A stretch of DNA of 52,826 nt, from assembly GCA_017554235.1 (NCBI GenBank), contig JAFZIV010000047.1:1-52826 (forward strand). The letters run 5' to 3'. The DNA comes from Selenomonadaceae bacterium. Its GTDB lineage: Bacteria > Bacillota > Negativicutes > Selenomonadales > Selenomonadaceae. Every line of letters starts with the position of its first letter. The stretch's first letter is position 1. Shown piece by piece: positions 25,534 through 33,160 of the stretch. The position numbers and the translations under genes are program-made. A model generated the notes under the pieces. It was not told where the DNA came from, did not search any database, and saw only the letters and a program-made list of their open reading frames with translations.

Positions 25534-26289
25534 ATGGAAAAAATTTTGGAAGTCCGCAACGTTAAAAAATCTTTCGTCAATAAAAATGTTTTGGACGACA
25601 TAAATTTTTCAATCTGCGCGGGCGAATGTTTAGGCGTTGTGGGATTGAGCGGTTGCGGAAAATCCACGCTTGCAAAAATTATTTCGCAGTTTATTCCTTG
25701 CGACGAAGGGCAAATTATTTTTTGCGGAGAGGAAATTGCCAATCTGCGCGGCGGGAAGTTGAAAAGCGTTTACAAAAATATGCAGATGATTTTTCAACTT
25801 CCCGAAGATTCTTTTAACCCGCGAAAAACTTTGGGCTGGAGCATTGCCGAGCCTATGAAGAATCACGGCTTTAAAAATATTGATGAGCGCGTAAAAAATT
25901 TGTTGATTGAAGTTGGATTGACGCCTGAATATTCTGCGCGGTATCCTCACGAAGTCAGCGGCGGCGAATGTCAAAGAGCGGCTATAGCGCGTGCAATTTC
26001 TCTTGAAACAAAACTTTTAATCTGCGATGAGGCGACGAGTGCGCTTGACGTAACTGTACAGGCAAAAGTTATCGAACTTCTGAAAAAACTTTGCACCGAA
26101 AAAAATATTGCTTGCCTGTTCATTACTCACGACTTAGCACTTTTGCCGCGCATTGCCGACCGCGTGATTGTCCTGCACGAAGGTAAAATTGTTGAAGAAG
26201 GTGTTCCAACTACGATTATCAACGCGCCTAAATCACCTTTCACGAAAAATTTAATGGCAACTGATTTTTTCACAATGGAGAATTTTTAA
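25534..26289 (+). CDS. Importer ATP-binding protein 2 (NikE/DppF-like)
   Basis: 251 residues, starting at the base after the previous stop. Walker A GLSGCGKST, Q-loop MIFQLPEDSFNPRKT, signature VSGGECQRAAIARA, Walker B LLICDEATSALD, His in FITHDLALL. The Q-loop FNPR segment is characteristic of NikE/DppF. It forms the second half of the ATPase heterodimer. Confidence 0.92.
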   Translation: MEKILEVRNVKKSFVNKNVLDDINFSICAGECLGVVGLSGCGKSTLAKIISQFIPCDEGQIIFCGEEIANLRGGKLKSVYKNMQMIFQLPEDSFNPRKTLGWSIAEPMKNHGFKNIDERVKNLLIEVGLTPEYSARYPHEVSGGECQRAAIARAISLETKLLICDEATSALDVTVQAKVIELLKKLCTEKNIACLFITHDLALLPRIADRVIVLHEGKIVEEGVPTTIINAPKSPFTKNLMATDFFTMENF

Positions 26290-26996
26290 TGGAATTATTT
26301 CAGCGAATCGAAAATTATTGGGACGCAAGGAGCGCGGATTTTAGCAGGGTACGGCGACTTGAACTTTCAGGAGAAGATTATTTCGCGTGGAAAAAAATTA
26401 TTGCCGAACATTTACCGCAGGGTAAAAATTTAAAAATCCTTGACGTAGGAACGGGCGCAGGATTTTTCGCAGTACTTCTTGCTAAATTAGGGCATCAAGT
26501 CACCGGTATTGATATGTCGTCAAAAATGTTGCGGGAAGCTAAAAATAATTTGGATTACTTTCAATGCCGCGCAGATTTTTTGAAGATGAATGCACAGGAT
26601 TTAACTTTTCCAGACAAGACTTTTGACGTTGTGATAAGCAGAAATTTGACGTGGACATTGCCCGACGTTATGCAAGCTTACCGCGAATGGCAAAGGGTTT
26701 TAAAAATTGGCGGCGTCCTGATGAATTTTGATTCGGATTACGGAGATAAAAATTTTTTGAACGAAGAAACCTGCTCGAAAGGTGAAGTTGAAGATGTAAT
26801 GCTGGTTGAGTGTCAAAAAATTAAAGACGCGGTACGAATCAGCACGCACACACGTCCGAGTTGGGACATAAATTTTTTGTCGACGCTTAACTTTCAAGTT
26901 CAATGCGATTATGACATTGCGCCGCTTGTTCATAAAAGTCCCAATGTCTACTACGATTTAATTCCGCTGTTTGCAATTTACGCGAAAAAGTTTTAA
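26289..26996 (+). CDS. Class I SAM-dependent methyltransferase
   Basis: 235 residues; the ATG overlaps the NikE-like stop (TAATG). Motif I LDVGTGAGFFAVLLAKLG, an acidic residue in GIDMSSKML, motif II/III AQDLTFPDKTFDVVISRNL, all typical of the Methyltransf_11 group. As last gene of the importer operon it may modify an imported chelator or build a metallophore; similar methyltransferases accompany several nickel and opine-metallophore importers. The substrate is not evident. Confidence 0.88.
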   Translation: MELFQRIENYWDARSADFSRVRRLELSGEDYFAWKKIIAEHLPQGKNLKILDVGTGAGFFAVLLAKLGHQVTGIDMSSKMLREAKNNLDYFQCRADFLKMNAQDLTFPDKTFDVVISRNLTWTLPDVMQAYREWQRVLKIGGVLMNFDSDYGDKNFLNEETCSKGEVEDVMLVECQKIKDAVRISTHTRPSWDINFLSTLNFQVQCDYDIAPLVHKSPNVYYDLIPLFAIYAKKF

Positions 26997-26999
26997 CTA

Positions 27000-27293
27000 A
27001 AAAGACCTGCTACTTAAAACATAGACAAAAATTGACAAAAGTCCTTTGTGTCTATGTCAAGATGAATCGGACAGACCTCGCGATTCTGTCTTACTGCTTC
27101 CTCGTGTCCGTTCTCGGCTTACCTACTAACGTTTGTGTAACACTCCACAGTCGTAAATTCCCGACTAGCCATCGGTATTTAACTCAGCTTGGTTATCGCT
27201 GATAGGGACATTTTAGACACTAGGTATATTTTTGTCAATTTTTTGGGTTACTGTTGATAACTCCTACGATTTTTTCATAGAAGGTCTTTTTTT
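27000..27293 (-). mobile_element. Relic B: TnpB 3' remnant with structured RNA-like end, lodged between terminator arms
   Basis: This 300-base gap encodes no gene. On the minus strand at about 27210-27130 a broken TnpB-like tail can be read (AELNTDG-stop-SGIYDCGV). It is followed by nested hairpins at 27069-27111: CGGACA with TGTCCG outside, GACAGA with TCTGTC inside. It then runs to the terminal CTATGTTTTAAGTAGCAG (reverse of 27007-27024). Relic D at 52643 shares this end with changes only in loops. AAAAAGACCT (27000-27009) and AGGTCTTTTTTT (27282-27293) flank it and look like the two arms of one terminator. A small conserved RNA is an alternative reading. Confidence 0.5.
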
Positions 27294-27325
27294 TATTTAC
27301 GGATTAAAAATTTTCCGCGCAGATT

Positions 27326-29434
27326 TTAATCTACATCAACGGAAGTCGTAATGGTATCGCCTTTGACTTCAAATTCTACCAGTTGAGAAAGTGCACTGTC
27401 TTCGGTCGGTGAGATAAATTCAAAGCAATAACCGAAAAGTCCGTCGCCCATATCTTCATCTTCAAATTTTGGATTGTTGCTGGTAAGAGTAAAAGTTTCG
27501 ACATCTATAGCAGTAAGATCGTCATCGTCGCCTGATATTGTGGCAGCGTAATGAATGGTCGTAATTTTGTCGCCTTTTTTCAATTTAATCAGCTCGCGAT
27601 TCCCCATGTTGTTATCATCAATGCCTTTACGTGCGCCGAGAATATGATATTTTTCGTCCTTGTAGTTGTAAACGACTTGCAAGTTACATTCAACGCCGTT
27701 TAACTTAATCGGCACATTGTAGAAATTATAATCGTCATTTTCAGCAACAATTTCCATGTAAACTATGTGTCCGTCAAGGCAAGGCCAATACCCTGTGAAA
27801 TTGTCTTTGAAAATACCCTTATCCCAATCGGCATCAATATTCGCGTCACTGCCGAGATACAATATGATATCTTTTTCAATATCCATATAAACCAACTGAC
27901 AATGTATGCTAGACAGCATATCCATTTGTTCTTCCGTAAGCTTGACGAAGGCATTACCGTCCTTGTCAACATCTACCGGCAAATCTTCAAGAGAACTTAC
28001 ATTAAAAATCTTCTGCTGTTGAATAGGTTGCAACGTAGTGACATTCGATGGCACATTATCTTCAATAGGCGGCGCAGGTTTTTCCTCCTCAACCTCCGCT
28101 TTCATTTTATTAATAGCCTTTTCCAATGAACCGTCATCAAGAATTCGTGTAACACTGTCAGGAAGTTCGCCATAAATCAAATAGTAGTACAAAAATTTTT
28201 GAGACATCGGCGCAGCTTCGACATCTAAGTAATTTACGAGATAATCTTCACTGCCTTCATAAGAGTGAAAGCCGGAAATTCCACTGCCTTTCTTACGGTA
28301 ATCGCCCTGAACTCTATAGACAACCGCTTCGTCAATGGCTTTAATTAAATCACCGGAAGATTTAGGCAACAAAGATTTAGATTGACGTGCTAAGTCGGCA
28401 AGGTCAACCATGTCAGTGTAACCGCTTTTACGCGTATTGCCGCCGTAATTTTCAGCACGTTGTGCGCCACGTCCGAAGCTTGAGAAAAATCCCTTTGTGT
28501 CGCGTCTGGCATTTTGCAAAGCCTCAAGTCCAAATGCCTCGTAAGCCCAAGTAAGCTTAGGAATTTTAGATAAATCAATCAGTGAAAGCGTTGCCGAGTC
28601 GTCAACATCATATTCTTGACAACCCTTTATGTAAGTATCACAAATCGCTTTACCTAAGGATGCGCCGTTCATCGCGGGATTTTTGGCAAGTGCGCCTACC
28701 CAGCCTGTATATTCCCAACCGCTACCGGGTTCAAGTTCCTCTGAACCAACCATAAAACGCGAAAAGCCGTAAATTGAATTAGCCGTGTCATATGTCGCCA
28801 TTAAGCAAGCGTCAAAGCCGATAAGCTCAAAAGGAGGATTTTCAGGAGACTTTTCATAAACTGCCGAAAAAGCTTCAGTAAGGTCATTAAGACTTAACGC
28901 ATTACCTGTGCGCTCGTCACTGCAAATTCCGCCAATACTGCCGCCGCCGTGATTCCAAAATACAAAAACTTGATGATCTGCTTTGAAATTTTCCTTGCCG
29001 TAACGCAGGAAGTCAATCAGCGTACTTTTGGAACCCATATCTGCATCGGGCAAAGTCTGCAGAACTTTTAAATCTTCGTTGTCATACAAGAAACGTCCAA
29101 TTTTTCCGTTGGGAACGGCTTCATTTTGCCATTCAACCGCGCCACCTGTCTGAACTAAAACTTTTACATTGGGCGGCAGGTCAACGTCTACTAATTCACT
29201 AAAATCAGCAGTTGCCGAACCATCGTCCGATTCTAAGTCCGTGCCGCAAAGATACCAGTAAACAAGCCACGTATCGTTCTTGTTGTAATCGTTGGAAAAA
29301 GTGACTTGTGAACTTTCGGACCTTGACGAAGTTGGCGCGGCACCGCTTTTTTCTCCGTCCGAGCAAGCACTTATCAGCATAAGCGCGACCGACATAAAAA
29401 ACGCAATGCCGATTCGTCCACAGAACTTAATCAT
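27326..29434 (-). CDS. Clostripain-family (C11) cysteine peptidase lipoprotein
   Basis: 702 residues. Signal and lipobox: ALMLISACSDG, Cys about 24 lipidated, then a Ser-rich linker. The catalytic domain (about 55-420) shows WLVYWYLCGTDLES, VFWNHGGGSIGGI with the catalytic His, and ELIGFDACLMATYD with the catalytic Cys. It cuts after Arg or Lys in known members. A long acidic C-terminal region (about 440-702) is probably beta-sandwich and substrate-binding. ATG 29434 is preceded by AAAAGGAGG. It lies next to jag but has its own start region. Confidence 0.92.
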   Translation of the reverse strand: MIKFCGRIGIAFFMSVALMLISACSDGEKSGAAPTSSRSESSQVTFSNDYNKNDTWLVYWYLCGTDLESDDGSATADFSELVDVDLPPNVKVLVQTGGAVEWQNEAVPNGKIGRFLYDNEDLKVLQTLPDADMGSKSTLIDFLRYGKENFKADHQVFVFWNHGGGSIGGICSDERTGNALSLNDLTEAFSAVYEKSPENPPFELIGFDACLMATYDTANSIYGFSRFMVGSEELEPGSGWEYTGWVGALAKNPAMNGASLGKAICDTYIKGCQEYDVDDSATLSLIDLSKIPKLTWAYEAFGLEALQNARRDTKGFFSSFGRGAQRAENYGGNTRKSGYTDMVDLADLARQSKSLLPKSSGDLIKAIDEAVVYRVQGDYRKKGSGISGFHSYEGSEDYLVNYLDVEAAPMSQKFLYYYLIYGELPDSVTRILDDGSLEKAINKMKAEVEEEKPAPPIEDNVPSNVTTLQPIQQQKIFNVSSLEDLPVDVDKDGNAFVKLTEEQMDMLSSIHCQLVYMDIEKDIILYLGSDANIDADWDKGIFKDNFTGYWPCLDGHIVYMEIVAENDDYNFYNVPIKLNGVECNLQVVYNYKDEKYHILGARKGIDDNNMGNRELIKLKKGDKITTIHYAATISGDDDDLTAIDVETFTLTSNNPKFEDEDMGDGLFGYCFEFISPTEDSALSQLVEFEVKGDTITTSVDVD

Positions 29435-29480
29435 AAAAAATCGCCTCCTTTTAGCCGACTTTCAGCTAACAGAAAATAAA

Positions 29481-30368
29481 TTACTTCCCTTTACGCTTAA
29501 GGGAAACTACCACATAACGATACGGCTCTTCCCCGTAGCTATGAGTTTCAACACGTTTATTTTCCTGCAAAGTCGTATGAACAATACGCCGCTCATGACG
29601 ACTCATAGGCTCCATTTTAATATCTTGACGCATACGGACAACGCGGTCTGCCACACTCTTAGCCAATTTGATAATCGTTTCTTCGCGACGTTCACGATAA
29701 TTTCCAACGTCAAGAATAAATCTGATTTTCTCTTCCGTCGAACGATTAGCCGCTAAATTTGTTAAATACTGCAAGGCGTCAATAGTCTGCCCGTGTTTGC
29801 CGATAATCATTGCAGAATCTTTTTCTGCCAAATCTAAAAATATATTGCCGTCAACTTCTCTGACATTAATCGTTAAGTCAATATCAACCGCTTTGTAAAT
29901 GTCTGTTAAAAATTTTTTCGCTCTTTCAATAATCTGTTCGCGCTCGCAAGATTCTTTATCCTCAACGGGTTCATTGTCAACCTTAGGAGTTTCTTCAACA
30001 GTGGGAGCGGGTTCATTTCCTACAGCAGATTTTTCAATATCATCAGAGGGTTTCTCTTCAACAAATTCCGCATCGACTTTAGGCAAAGTGTCAAGGCTCG
30101 GCACAACTCTAAATTTTACGACGGTAGGAGGTTCAATGACAACCTTTTCTACTGGTTCTTCTGGCACAACTTCCGGCGCGGGGACTTCTACTTCTTTTAC
30201 AGTGACTTTAATCCGCGCAGGTTTATTACCGAAAAATCCGAAAATGCCTTTTGAGGGCATTTCTAAAACTTCAACGTCGACTTCACTTTCGCTTAAGCCG
30301 AGTTCGGAGAGTGCTACCTGTAGTGCGTCTTCTACAGATTTACCAGTTTTTTCAATAGTTTTAGCCAT
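29481..30368 (-). CDS. jag: RNA-binding protein Jag/KhpB (SpoIIIJ-associated)
   Basis: 295 residues. Jag-N domain at the start (GKSVEDALQVALSELGLSESEVDVEVLE), a long Pro/Glu-rich linker (about 70-145), a KH domain with IIGKHGQTIDALQYL, and an R3H domain ending MSRHERRIVHTTLQ (the R3H Arg and His are in RHERR). In Gram-positives KhpB pairs with KhpA to bind RNA and tune cell division and elongation. Coupled to yidC (stop/start overlap TAATG), the standard arrangement. The linker is longer than in B. subtilis. Confidence 0.95.
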   Translation of the reverse strand: MAKTIEKTGKSVEDALQVALSELGLSESEVDVEVLEMPSKGIFGFFGNKPARIKVTVKEVEVPAPEVVPEEPVEKVVIEPPTVVKFRVVPSLDTLPKVDAEFVEEKPSDDIEKSAVGNEPAPTVEETPKVDNEPVEDKESCEREQIIERAKKFLTDIYKAVDIDLTINVREVDGNIFLDLAEKDSAMIIGKHGQTIDALQYLTNLAANRSTEEKIRFILDVGNYRERREETIIKLAKSVADRVVRMRQDIKMEPMSRHERRIVHTTLQENKRVETHSYGEEPYRYVVVSLKRKGK

Positions 30369-31054
30369 TAAGAAGCCTCCTTGTCAGATTGTTCACCAGT
30401 ATTACGATATATCCAAAATTGTTGTACCATTTGCACAACATTCATAGTTATCCAGTAGAGTACAAGTCCTGCCGGAAAGTTTAAACTTATCCAACCTATG
30501 AAAAGCGGCATAACTATCATAAAAATTTTTGACTGTTGACTGTTGGGCGCGGCGAATGCTGACATTTTTTGAAGTACGAAAGTTGACAACGCGGAAACTA
30601 CCGGCAATATGTAAGTCGGGTCTGTTTCTGATAAGCTTGGCAACCATAAAAATGAAGGTGCAACTTCGCCGTAATCAAAATTGAAAAGTGTGTAATACAT
30701 TGCCATCAAGATTGGCATCTGCGCGAGCATTGGCAGACAACCTGCCGCAGGATTTACTCCCGCGTCTTGATAAAGTTTCATCATTTTTTGTTGCAATAAC
30801 TGCGGATTATCCTTATATTTTTCTTGAAGGCGTTGCATTTTAGGTTGAATCTCCTGCATAGCCTTCATAGATTGTAATTGCTTGACAGTCAACGGGTACA
30901 AAAGAATTTTCATCAGCACCGTTAAAAGTATTATTGCGAGACCGTAACTGCCGAATCCTAACATTTCGGTTAAATGATAAAGGTAATTTAAAATGCTGGT
31001 CAGCAGAAATTCAATCGGCGCAAAAATTGTACTGAAAAATCCCGGTTCTTCCAA
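30368..31054 (-). CDS. yidC: Membrane protein insertase YidC/Oxa1
   Basis: 228 residues, the short Firmicute form without the periplasmic domain of E. coli. Seen: the first helix region (FLLTSILNYLYHLTEMLG), LTVLMKILLYPLTVKQLQSMKAMQEIQPKMQRLQEKY (helix 2 and the C1 coiled hairpin), AGCLPMLAQMPILMAMYY, FLWLPSLSETDP and the last helices. The conserved Arg/Lys of the hydrophilic groove would be K43 to K46. It inserts membrane proteins and helps SecYEG. Starts with TTG 31054 behind AGGAAGTGAT; follows yidD after 21 bases. Confidence 0.96.
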   Translation of the reverse strand: MEEPGFFSTIFAPIEFLLTSILNYLYHLTEMLGFGSYGLAIILLTVLMKILLYPLTVKQLQSMKAMQEIQPKMQRLQEKYKDNPQLLQQKMMKLYQDAGVNPAAGCLPMLAQMPILMAMYYTLFNFDYGEVAPSFLWLPSLSETDPTYILPVVSALSTFVLQKMSAFAAPNSQQSKIFMIVMPLFIGWISLNFPAGLVLYWITMNVVQMVQQFWIYRNTGEQSDKEAS

Positions 31055-31075
31055 AACATCACTTCCTGATTAGAA

Positions 31076-31285
31076 TCAAGGGACGGGATCATAGCCGCCC
31101 TTACAAAATGGATTACAACGTAGTATACGCCATAAAGTTAAAATTGTGCCGCGTCGCCAACCGTACTTTTCTAACGCTTGAATTGCGTAACTTGAACACG
31201 TCGGCACGAATCGGCAACAAGGCGGCTTTAACGGCGAAATATATTTCTGATAAAACTTGACTGCAGATATAAATATTTTAGTCAT
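31076..31285 (-). CDS. yidD: Membrane protein insertion efficiency factor YidD
   Basis: 69 residues. All hallmarks: [28 protein letters not shown] (three conserved Cys) and [18 protein letters not shown] small amphipathic membrane-associated protein that assists YidC/SecYEG insertion. It overlaps the rnpA end by 8 bases and precedes yidC, the common order. Confidence 0.96.
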   Translation of the reverse strand: MTKIFISAVKFYQKYISPLKPPCCRFVPTCSSYAIQALEKYGWRRGTILTLWRILRCNPFCKGGYDPVP

Positions 31286-31628
31286 CTAAAATCAACTTAG
31301 CTTTCTTACAGAGATTATGAAAAGCTTTTATGGCAACGTCAACTTTCGCGTCGACCAAACTTTTTCTGCCCATCAAGATAATTGTGCGATCACTGCGGAG
31401 ATTTTTTTTATTAAGACGATACGCCTCACGCAAGAGCCGTTTAACGCGATTTCTTACGACGGCGCAACCAAGTTTTTTACCGGCGGCGAAACCGACTTTT
31501 CCGTTGTAACGTTCATCGTTCAGCACATAAAGTACCAAATCTTTGTTGACGTAGGAACGTCCATTGGAATAAACGGCGTTGAAGTCGCGTTTATCGCGTA
31601 AAATTTCACTCTTGTTCAATTCAAACAT
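31278..31628 (-). CDS. rnpA: Ribonuclease P protein component
   Basis: 116 residues. The RNR signature is present: [20 protein letters not shown], with the typical N-terminus [17 protein letters not shown]. It binds the RNase P RNA and widens substrate recognition for tRNA 5'-end maturation. In the usual rpmH-rnpA-yidD-yidC-jag cluster, but a terminator and a heptamer array separate it from rpmH, so it may need its own promoter. Confidence 0.96.
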   Translation of the reverse strand: MFELNKSEILRDKRDFNAVYSNGRSYVNKDLVLYVLNDERYNGKVGFAAGKKLGCAVVRNRVKRLLREAYRLNKKNLRSDRTIILMGRKSLVDAKVDVAIKAFHNLCKKAKLILDD

Positions 31629-31647
31629 AAAACTTTTTCCTTTAATA

Positions 31648-31690
31648 ACGCATTCTTAATTCTACATTCTTAATTCTTAATTCTTAATTA
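31648..31690. repeat. TTCTTAA-type heptanucleotide tandem array
   Basis: TTCTTAA, TTCTACA, TTCTTAA, TTCTTAA, TTCTTAA follow one another in the rpmH-rnpA gap, each unit 7 bases. A related short array (AATCAAG AATTAAG AATTATT) lies at 34272-34292. Confidence 0.7.
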
Positions 31691-31712
31691 AAAAAAGTCT
31701 CCTGCAGTTAAA

Positions 31713-31742
31713 CGAAAAAAAGGTCACTCTTGACGGTGACCT
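31713..31742 (-). terminator. Terminator between rpmH and rnpA
   Basis: AGGTCAC (31721-31727) pairs with GTGACCT (31736-31742); on the minus strand seven T follow. It would end, or partly attenuate, rpmH transcripts before rnpA. Confidence 0.85.
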
Positions 31743-31752
31743 GTGCGCTTAT

Positions 31753-31887
31753 TTAAGCGGTAAGCACTTTTCTACCGCGTTGACGACGTCTTTTAATCAC
31801 GAGACGACCGCCCTTTGTCTTCATACGTTCACGAAAACCATGTGTCTTTTTACGCCAACGATTATTAGGCTGGAAAGTTCTTTTCAA
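31753..31887 (-). CDS. rpmH: 50S ribosomal protein L34
   Basis: 44 residues read on the minus strand from TTG 31887 to TAA 31753: starts [19 protein letters not shown] and ends GRKVLTA, matching L34 throughout. The start is fixed by homology (canonical [10 protein letters not shown]), and an in-frame TAA 24 bases upstream rules out extension. No Shine-Dalgarno stands directly in front; the only one is beyond a hairpin (see 31896-31954). Normally rpmH is next to dnaA at oriC; here the neighbour is a polysaccharide deacetylase gene. Confidence 0.96.
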   Translation of the reverse strand: MKRTFQPNNRWRKKTHGFRERMKTKGGRLVIKRRRQRGRKVLTA

Positions 31888-31895
31888 ACTAAATA

Positions 31896-31954
31896 CCGTT
31901 ACAGATGATTATAAAAAAATTATATACAATTTTCTGTAACGGAGTCACCTCCTC
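31896..31954 (-). promoter_or_regulatory. Shine-Dalgarno separated from the rpmH start by a perfect hairpin
   Basis: GAGGAGGTG (31954-31946, minus) is followed after three bases by CCGTTACAGA (31942-31933), a 27-base AT loop and TCTGTAACGG (31905-31896), then eight bases to TTG 31887. Folding the perfect 10-bp stem brings the Shine-Dalgarno to about 11 bases from the start; unfolded, it is about 58 bases away and useless. This suggests a bypass or switch structure for L34 translation. Confidence 0.7.
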
Positions 31955-31977
31955 AAATTTACAAAAATACACAACGC

Positions 31978-32006
31978 ATTATAGACGAGCCCGCCTTCAC
32001 TGTCAA
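31978..32006 (-). promoter_or_regulatory. Consensus sigma-70-type promoter of rpmH
   Basis: On the minus strand TTGACA (32006-32001), 17-bp spacer, TATAAT (31983-31978): both hexamers match consensus exactly. Transcription would start near 31971, giving an 80-base leader containing the SD and hairpin above. Confidence 0.88.
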
Positions 32007-32172
32007 GTTTTTTGTTAATGTTACGTAACACTTACAACGACTAATTTTTTTGATTTTCACTGCAGGATATGTTTAATTTTTCGTCGAAATGATTTGCAAA
32101 ATTAATCGGAGGTCTTGTTTTAGGATTATTGGTAAAGTTCAATTTGATAAAAATTTTTAAGTTTTTAAATAT

Positions 32173-32271
32173 ACTTTTCTTTTGGCGGAAAAGAAAAGTA
32201 ACAAAAGAAAACATGTCCGCAGAAATCGCATCACGCGATTTGCGCGGACGGGCGCACGTCCTTGTGCGCCC
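32173..32271. repeat. Cluster of three adjacent extragenic palindromes
   Basis: Three stems in a row in the divergent gap between rpmH and the deacetylase gene: ACTTTTCTTTT-GGCGG-AAAAGAAAAGT (32173-32199, perfect 11 bp); GTCCGC..GCGGAC enclosing AAATCGC..GCGATTT (32215-32249); GGGCGCAC..GTGCGCCC (32250-32271, perfect 8 bp). GC-rich within AT-rich spacer. REP/MITE-like; a 77-codon minus frame across it is not credible as a gene. The rest of 32007-32365 shows no gene. Confidence 0.7.
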
Positions 32272-32365
32272 CACTTATTCCAATGTTGACTTTACTGATA
32301 AGATTTAATTAACGGTTTTTAAAAATGATTTCTAAAATTTTTTTACGTAAGAAGGGGAGATATTT

Positions 32366-33142
32366 TTGCGTTGGGTAGGCGCACTTTTTTTATTTGGATT
32401 AATATTTGCCGCAATAATTTTTTTATTGCCTAAGCCTGAAGGATTCCCGATTTTGGAATACCACACGATAACAGAAAATCCTATGGAAGGCTCGGAAGTT
32501 TATAACGTGACGCCCGAAGAATTTGCCGCCCAGCTTGATTATCTTCAACAAAACGGTTATACTACAATCACTTTGCGCGAATTTATGCAGGCTAAGCATG
32601 GTAAAATTACTTTACCCGAAAAGCCGATAATTTTAACTTTCGATGACGGCTACGATAATAATTACACGGAAATGTTGCCGATTCTTGAGGCGCATGATAT
32701 GAAAGCCGTTGTTTACGTTATTACCAATGAACTCGGCAAAGAAGGTTATCTGACGCTTGACCAAGTTAAGGATATGCAAGGGCGCGGAGTTGAAATTGGT
32801 TCGCATACCGCTGATCATATTCCGCTTGTAATGTTGGACGAAAATATTTTGCTGAATCAAGTGCGCTATTCAAAAATCTTTTTGGAATGGAGCGGGCTTG
32901 AAACGATTTATACTTTTTCTTATCCCAACGGCGAATATAATTTAGACTTGACAAAACTTTTACAGCAGGAAGGCTATTTGACGGCAGTCACGGGCGACGT
33001 TGGATTAAACACGCTTGACAGTAATCCCTATACTTTGAAGCGTGTGCATATTCGTAAACCGCGATTCGGCATTACGGAATTTAAATGGCGACTGCTTAAA
33101 GCCGAATTGGCAGAAAAAATTAAATCGATTTTTAATTTTTAG
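32366..33142 (+). CDS. Polysaccharide deacetylase (CE4 family), membrane-anchored
   Basis: 258 residues from TTG 32366 (AAGGGGAGA upstream). N-terminal membrane helix (LFLFGLIFAAIIFLL), then ILEYHTI, the CE4 motif 1 ILTFDDGYDNNY with the metal Asp and catalytic Asp, motif 2 EIGSHTADH with the two His ligands, and FSYPNGEYN. Probably removes acetyl groups from peptidoglycan or a surface glycan outside the cytoplasmic membrane. Followed after 18 bases by an exported protein, likely co-transcribed. Confidence 0.92.
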   Translation: MRWVGALFLFGLIFAAIIFLLPKPEGFPILEYHTITENPMEGSEVYNVTPEEFAAQLDYLQQNGYTTITLREFMQAKHGKITLPEKPIILTFDDGYDNNYTEMLPILEAHDMKAVVYVITNELGKEGYLTLDQVKDMQGRGVEIGSHTADHIPLVMLDENILLNQVRYSKIFLEWSGLETIYTFSYPNGEYNLDLTKLLQQEGYLTAVTGDVGLNTLDSNPYTLKRVHIRKPRFGITEFKWRLLKAELAEKIKSIFNF

Positions 33143-33160
33143 TGAAGGAGAAAATTTTTA

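Noticed and set aside
32041..32274. Minus-strand frame of 77 codons
   Set aside because: It lies over three palindromes, has no good SD and encodes a low-complexity basic sequence; repeat DNA rather than a gene.
31888..32365. Chromosomal origin (oriC) next to rpmH
   Set aside because: dnaA is absent and I could find no cluster of TTATCCACA-type boxes.
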